Source: Calycina herbarum (Eukaryota > Ascomycota > Leotiomycetes > Helotiales > Pezizellaceae). From it: 64,000 bases of DNA. The stretch spans positions 121,274 to 185,273 of the forward strand of contig LLEY01000124.1 in assembly GCA_001414485.1 (NCBI GenBank), written 5' to 3'. A model generated the notes under the pieces. That model worked only from the letters and a program-made list of their open reading frames with translations, was not told the DNA's origin and searched no databases. Made by a program: the position numbers and the translations under genes. Positions 61,907 to 64,000 of the stretch are shown here, in pieces (within the stretch, counting starts at the first letter, position 1; each line of letters begins with the position of its first letter).

Positions 61907-62925
61907 GGTCCCGGTAGGCGGTAGGCGGTACAGCAATGGCGCTCACCAAGCAATGGTACACTGATTCCGCATGGGAGATGGGGTTGTTGAGGAGGAGAGG
62001 AAAGGTGTGGAGATTGGATGTTGTTGATGTTCAGAAATCGCGCGGCGGGTTGGCAGAGCAAAGCAGAACGGTTGATGGCCTGGAAAGTGCAAGCTCCAGA
62101 ACTAGAGGGCCTTGGCAGAGGAGAGGGAGTAAAAGGCTACTCGTAGCGCACGTCACTGAGGGTACTGAGGGGTGGATTGCCTTGGGGAACCTGGCCGTCG
62201 CTCTGATAGAAGTCTGCTTGGGGGGTCCTTGACTAGAACTCTACCACATAAAAATGGTGTTTAAGGAGGCGATCAGAAGCAGCAAAAGTCCCCAGTGCAT
62301 GTCACGAATTCCTGCCTCGAAAAGGATTCACATTGAAGAGACTAAGACAGCGATCTCGACTACGCCGTGTACGCCACTTCCAAGGTACGCCACTGTGTAG
62401 AAGATAAAATATTCCACGTGATGCACAGCCACATCTGCAAGCTCCTCAAACCGACCAATGCTATCCCTACACGTCCCACTTTAAAATGTGCATGCTTTAC
62501 TGCCTAAGACTTCAGGCACTCACGTATTTTGAGATGACCCCTAGCGTATCTCCTCCGGCTTTGAACCACCTGTCCATGTTGAAACTGTTCCTTTCGTAAA
62601 ACATCCATCGCTCACATTCACATTCACATTCACATTCACACTCGCACTCTGTATCAATTCGACTACTAATTAGAGTTCGGCTCACACGCTCCTTCGTCCA
62701 CACCAATTCTCAATTCCCCGCCAATTCGATCCGCCGATTCCCTCTTCTTCCTCTTCTTCCTCTCCTTCCGCCGCGTGGTCCCCGTTTCCGCAAGCCACCA
62801 TTACTTTCGCAAAACGCGTTCGACGACCAAGACGACGATAGCGCCCTCGAGCGCCCCGATCGCATATTGAATTTGGTCCGGGGCTTGGGAAAGAAAAGTC
62901 GCAGAAGTCGCGCTCCACCGTCGAA
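61907..62925. promoter_or_regulatory. Divergent promoter region between the disordered-protein gene and SED5
   Basis: About 1 kb between two start codons pointing apart. It contains a CATTCA hexamer array (62612-62648) and a CT-rich stretch (62740-62768) before the SED5 start, typical of fungal leaders. No TATA box stands out. The two genes may share regulation, but this is not shown. Confidence 0.5.
62612..62648. repeat. Hexanucleotide microsatellite (CACATT/CATTCA)
   Basis: About five units, degenerating into CACTCGCACTC. It lies in the divergent promoter region. Confidence 0.85.
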
Positions 62926-63951
62926 ATGGCAGTATCCTCCATCCAAGACCGAACCAATGAGTTCAGGTCCGTCCTCACACAAGTCCAAAAACGACAAGCT
63001 TCCAACAAGATAGGATCCCAGAGACAGTCGCTCCTCACCGACGCCCAAAAGGCAAATGGGGGTCTAGATGGAGATTACAAACCAAAACGTTCAGAATTCG
63101 CAAAACAGGCTGCTGAAATTGGTCGGAAAGTCGGGAGCACCATGGGCAAATTAGAAAAGCTGGCGCAACGTGAGTGATAACGACCATTATCTCTATTCTA
63201 GAATTATCATCTAGACTTGATGTTTCACATACTAATAACGAATCACAGTCGCAAAACGAAAAACCCTTTTCGATGACAAGCCAGTCGAGATAAACCAGTT
63301 GACCTTTGTTATCAAACAAGATGTTGCCCGCCTAAAGACGGAACTAATCGATTTACAATCACTATCCCGCGCGCAACATCCTAATTCCAAAGTCGATCAA
63401 GTGGGGCAGCACAACGCAAATGTCGTGGGCATGCTGAATGAGGGGATTCGAGATCTCGGGGTCAATTTCAAAGAACTTCTAGAGGTCCGCAGCAAGAATC
63501 TTCAAGAATCCCGATCACGAACCGAAAACTTCGTTTCCTCAGTATCCGCGAATACCGCCCCTCCAATATCACAATCCGCATCTCCTTTGTACAGTACGCC
63601 AAATCGAGGATCTCCGGGTCCAGGACAAGATCTCTTATCGCTAAATCCAGTGGGCGACCAACAATTGTTAATGATGGAAGAGGCACAACCACAAAATCAA
63701 TACATCGAGCAGAGAAGCCAGGCCATAGAATCAATAGAGAGGACCATTCAAGAACTCGGTGGTATTTTCGGGCAGCTGGCATCCATGGTTCAGGAACAGG
63801 GCGATATGGTCCAACGGATCGATGCGAATACGGAGGATGTGGTGGATAATGTACAAGGTGCTCAGAGGGAGTTACTCAAGTACTGGTCGAGGGTATCTGG
63901 CAATCGCTGGTTGATTGCTAAGATGTTTGGTGTGCTCATGATATTTTTCTT
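62926..63951 (+). CDS. SED5: Sed5 / syntaxin-5 Qa-SNARE, 3' end beyond the window
   Basis: Exon 1 is 62926-63169, the intron 63170-63248 (GTGAGT, branch-like TACTAATAAC, CACAG), and exon 2 runs from 63249. The N-terminal peptide with DRTNEF (residues 8-13) is the Sly1-binding signature of Sed5. A three-helix Habc region follows, then the SNARE motif (about YIEQRSQAIESIERT to RIDANTEDVVDNVQG) with the zero-layer Gln in SMVQEQGD, then the start of the membrane anchor (WLIAKMFGVLMIFF). An in-frame TAA overlaps a strong donor GTAAGT at 63952, and known Sed5 anchors are several residues longer. The last exon therefore lies past the edge. The protein acts in vesicle fusion at the cis-Golgi. Confidence 0.93.
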
Positions 63952-63966
63952 GTAAGTTTCCTTCTG

Positions 63967-64000
63967 CCCCCCCCCCCCCCTTTTTTTTTTTTTTTTTTTT
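63967..64000. repeat. Poly-C then poly-T run at the window end
   Basis: Fourteen C followed by at least twenty T, inside the presumed last intron of SED5. It may be a real pyrimidine tract, or an assembly or sequencing weak spot. Confidence 0.8.

Overview
The window looks like a filamentous ascomycete (Pezizomycotina, plausibly Leotiomycetes). Genes have short 50-80 nt GT-AG introns. An AT-rich compartment of about 42 kb is full of dead transposons whose tryptophan, arginine and glutamine codons have become stops by C-to-T or G-to-A change, the mark of repeat-induced point mutation (RIP). This compartment gives way at about 42 kb to an ordinary gene-dense region.

Left part, 1-41,900: nested mobile elements. 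Two full-length copies of one Ty3/gypsy chromovirus (called G2 here; 629-14458 and 21417-32357) are bounded by perfect 5-bp target duplications. Copy 1 contains a MITE (2661-3095) and a younger gypsy element (gypsy B, 7659-13775), which itself holds a solo LTR of the G2 family (11669-12102). Copy 2 contains a MITE (23215-23651), a deleted Fot1/pogo element (27095-28224) and a larger pogo-like element (29251-31700). Copy 2 split the integrase of a third chromovirus (element C; 20210-21411 and 32363-34436). Next come a Tc1-like transposase relic broken by a solo LTR, and three further Fot1/pogo elements. Comparing the two G2 copies gives empty sites that confirm most nested insertions. Element C has its gag on the opposite strand to its pol, tail to tail, in two copies and probably a third. 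This is the least expected structure in the window.

A small island of unmutated sequence (about 15.2-17.7 kb) inside the repeats carries a short Tc1-like element with long inverted ends and one intact gene for a multi-pass membrane protein.

Right part, 41,900-64,000: first come relics of a protein kinase and of a DUF7580-type protein, with stops suggesting that RIP leaked out of the repeats. A small intact hypothetical gene lies between them. Then follow, on the minus strand, an Atg38/NRBF2-like MIT and coiled-coil protein, an unrecognised 409-residue coiled-coil protein, a secreted GH53 endo-beta-1,4-galactanase, and two very large disordered Ser/Pro-rich proteins. The plus-strand gene for the Golgi Qa-SNARE Sed5 (syntaxin 5) runs off the right edge. 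The gene region mixes housekeeping functions (autophagy, Golgi transport) with plant cell wall degradation, as expected for a plant-associated or saprotrophic fungus. Names such as G2, gypsy B and element C are labels used only here.
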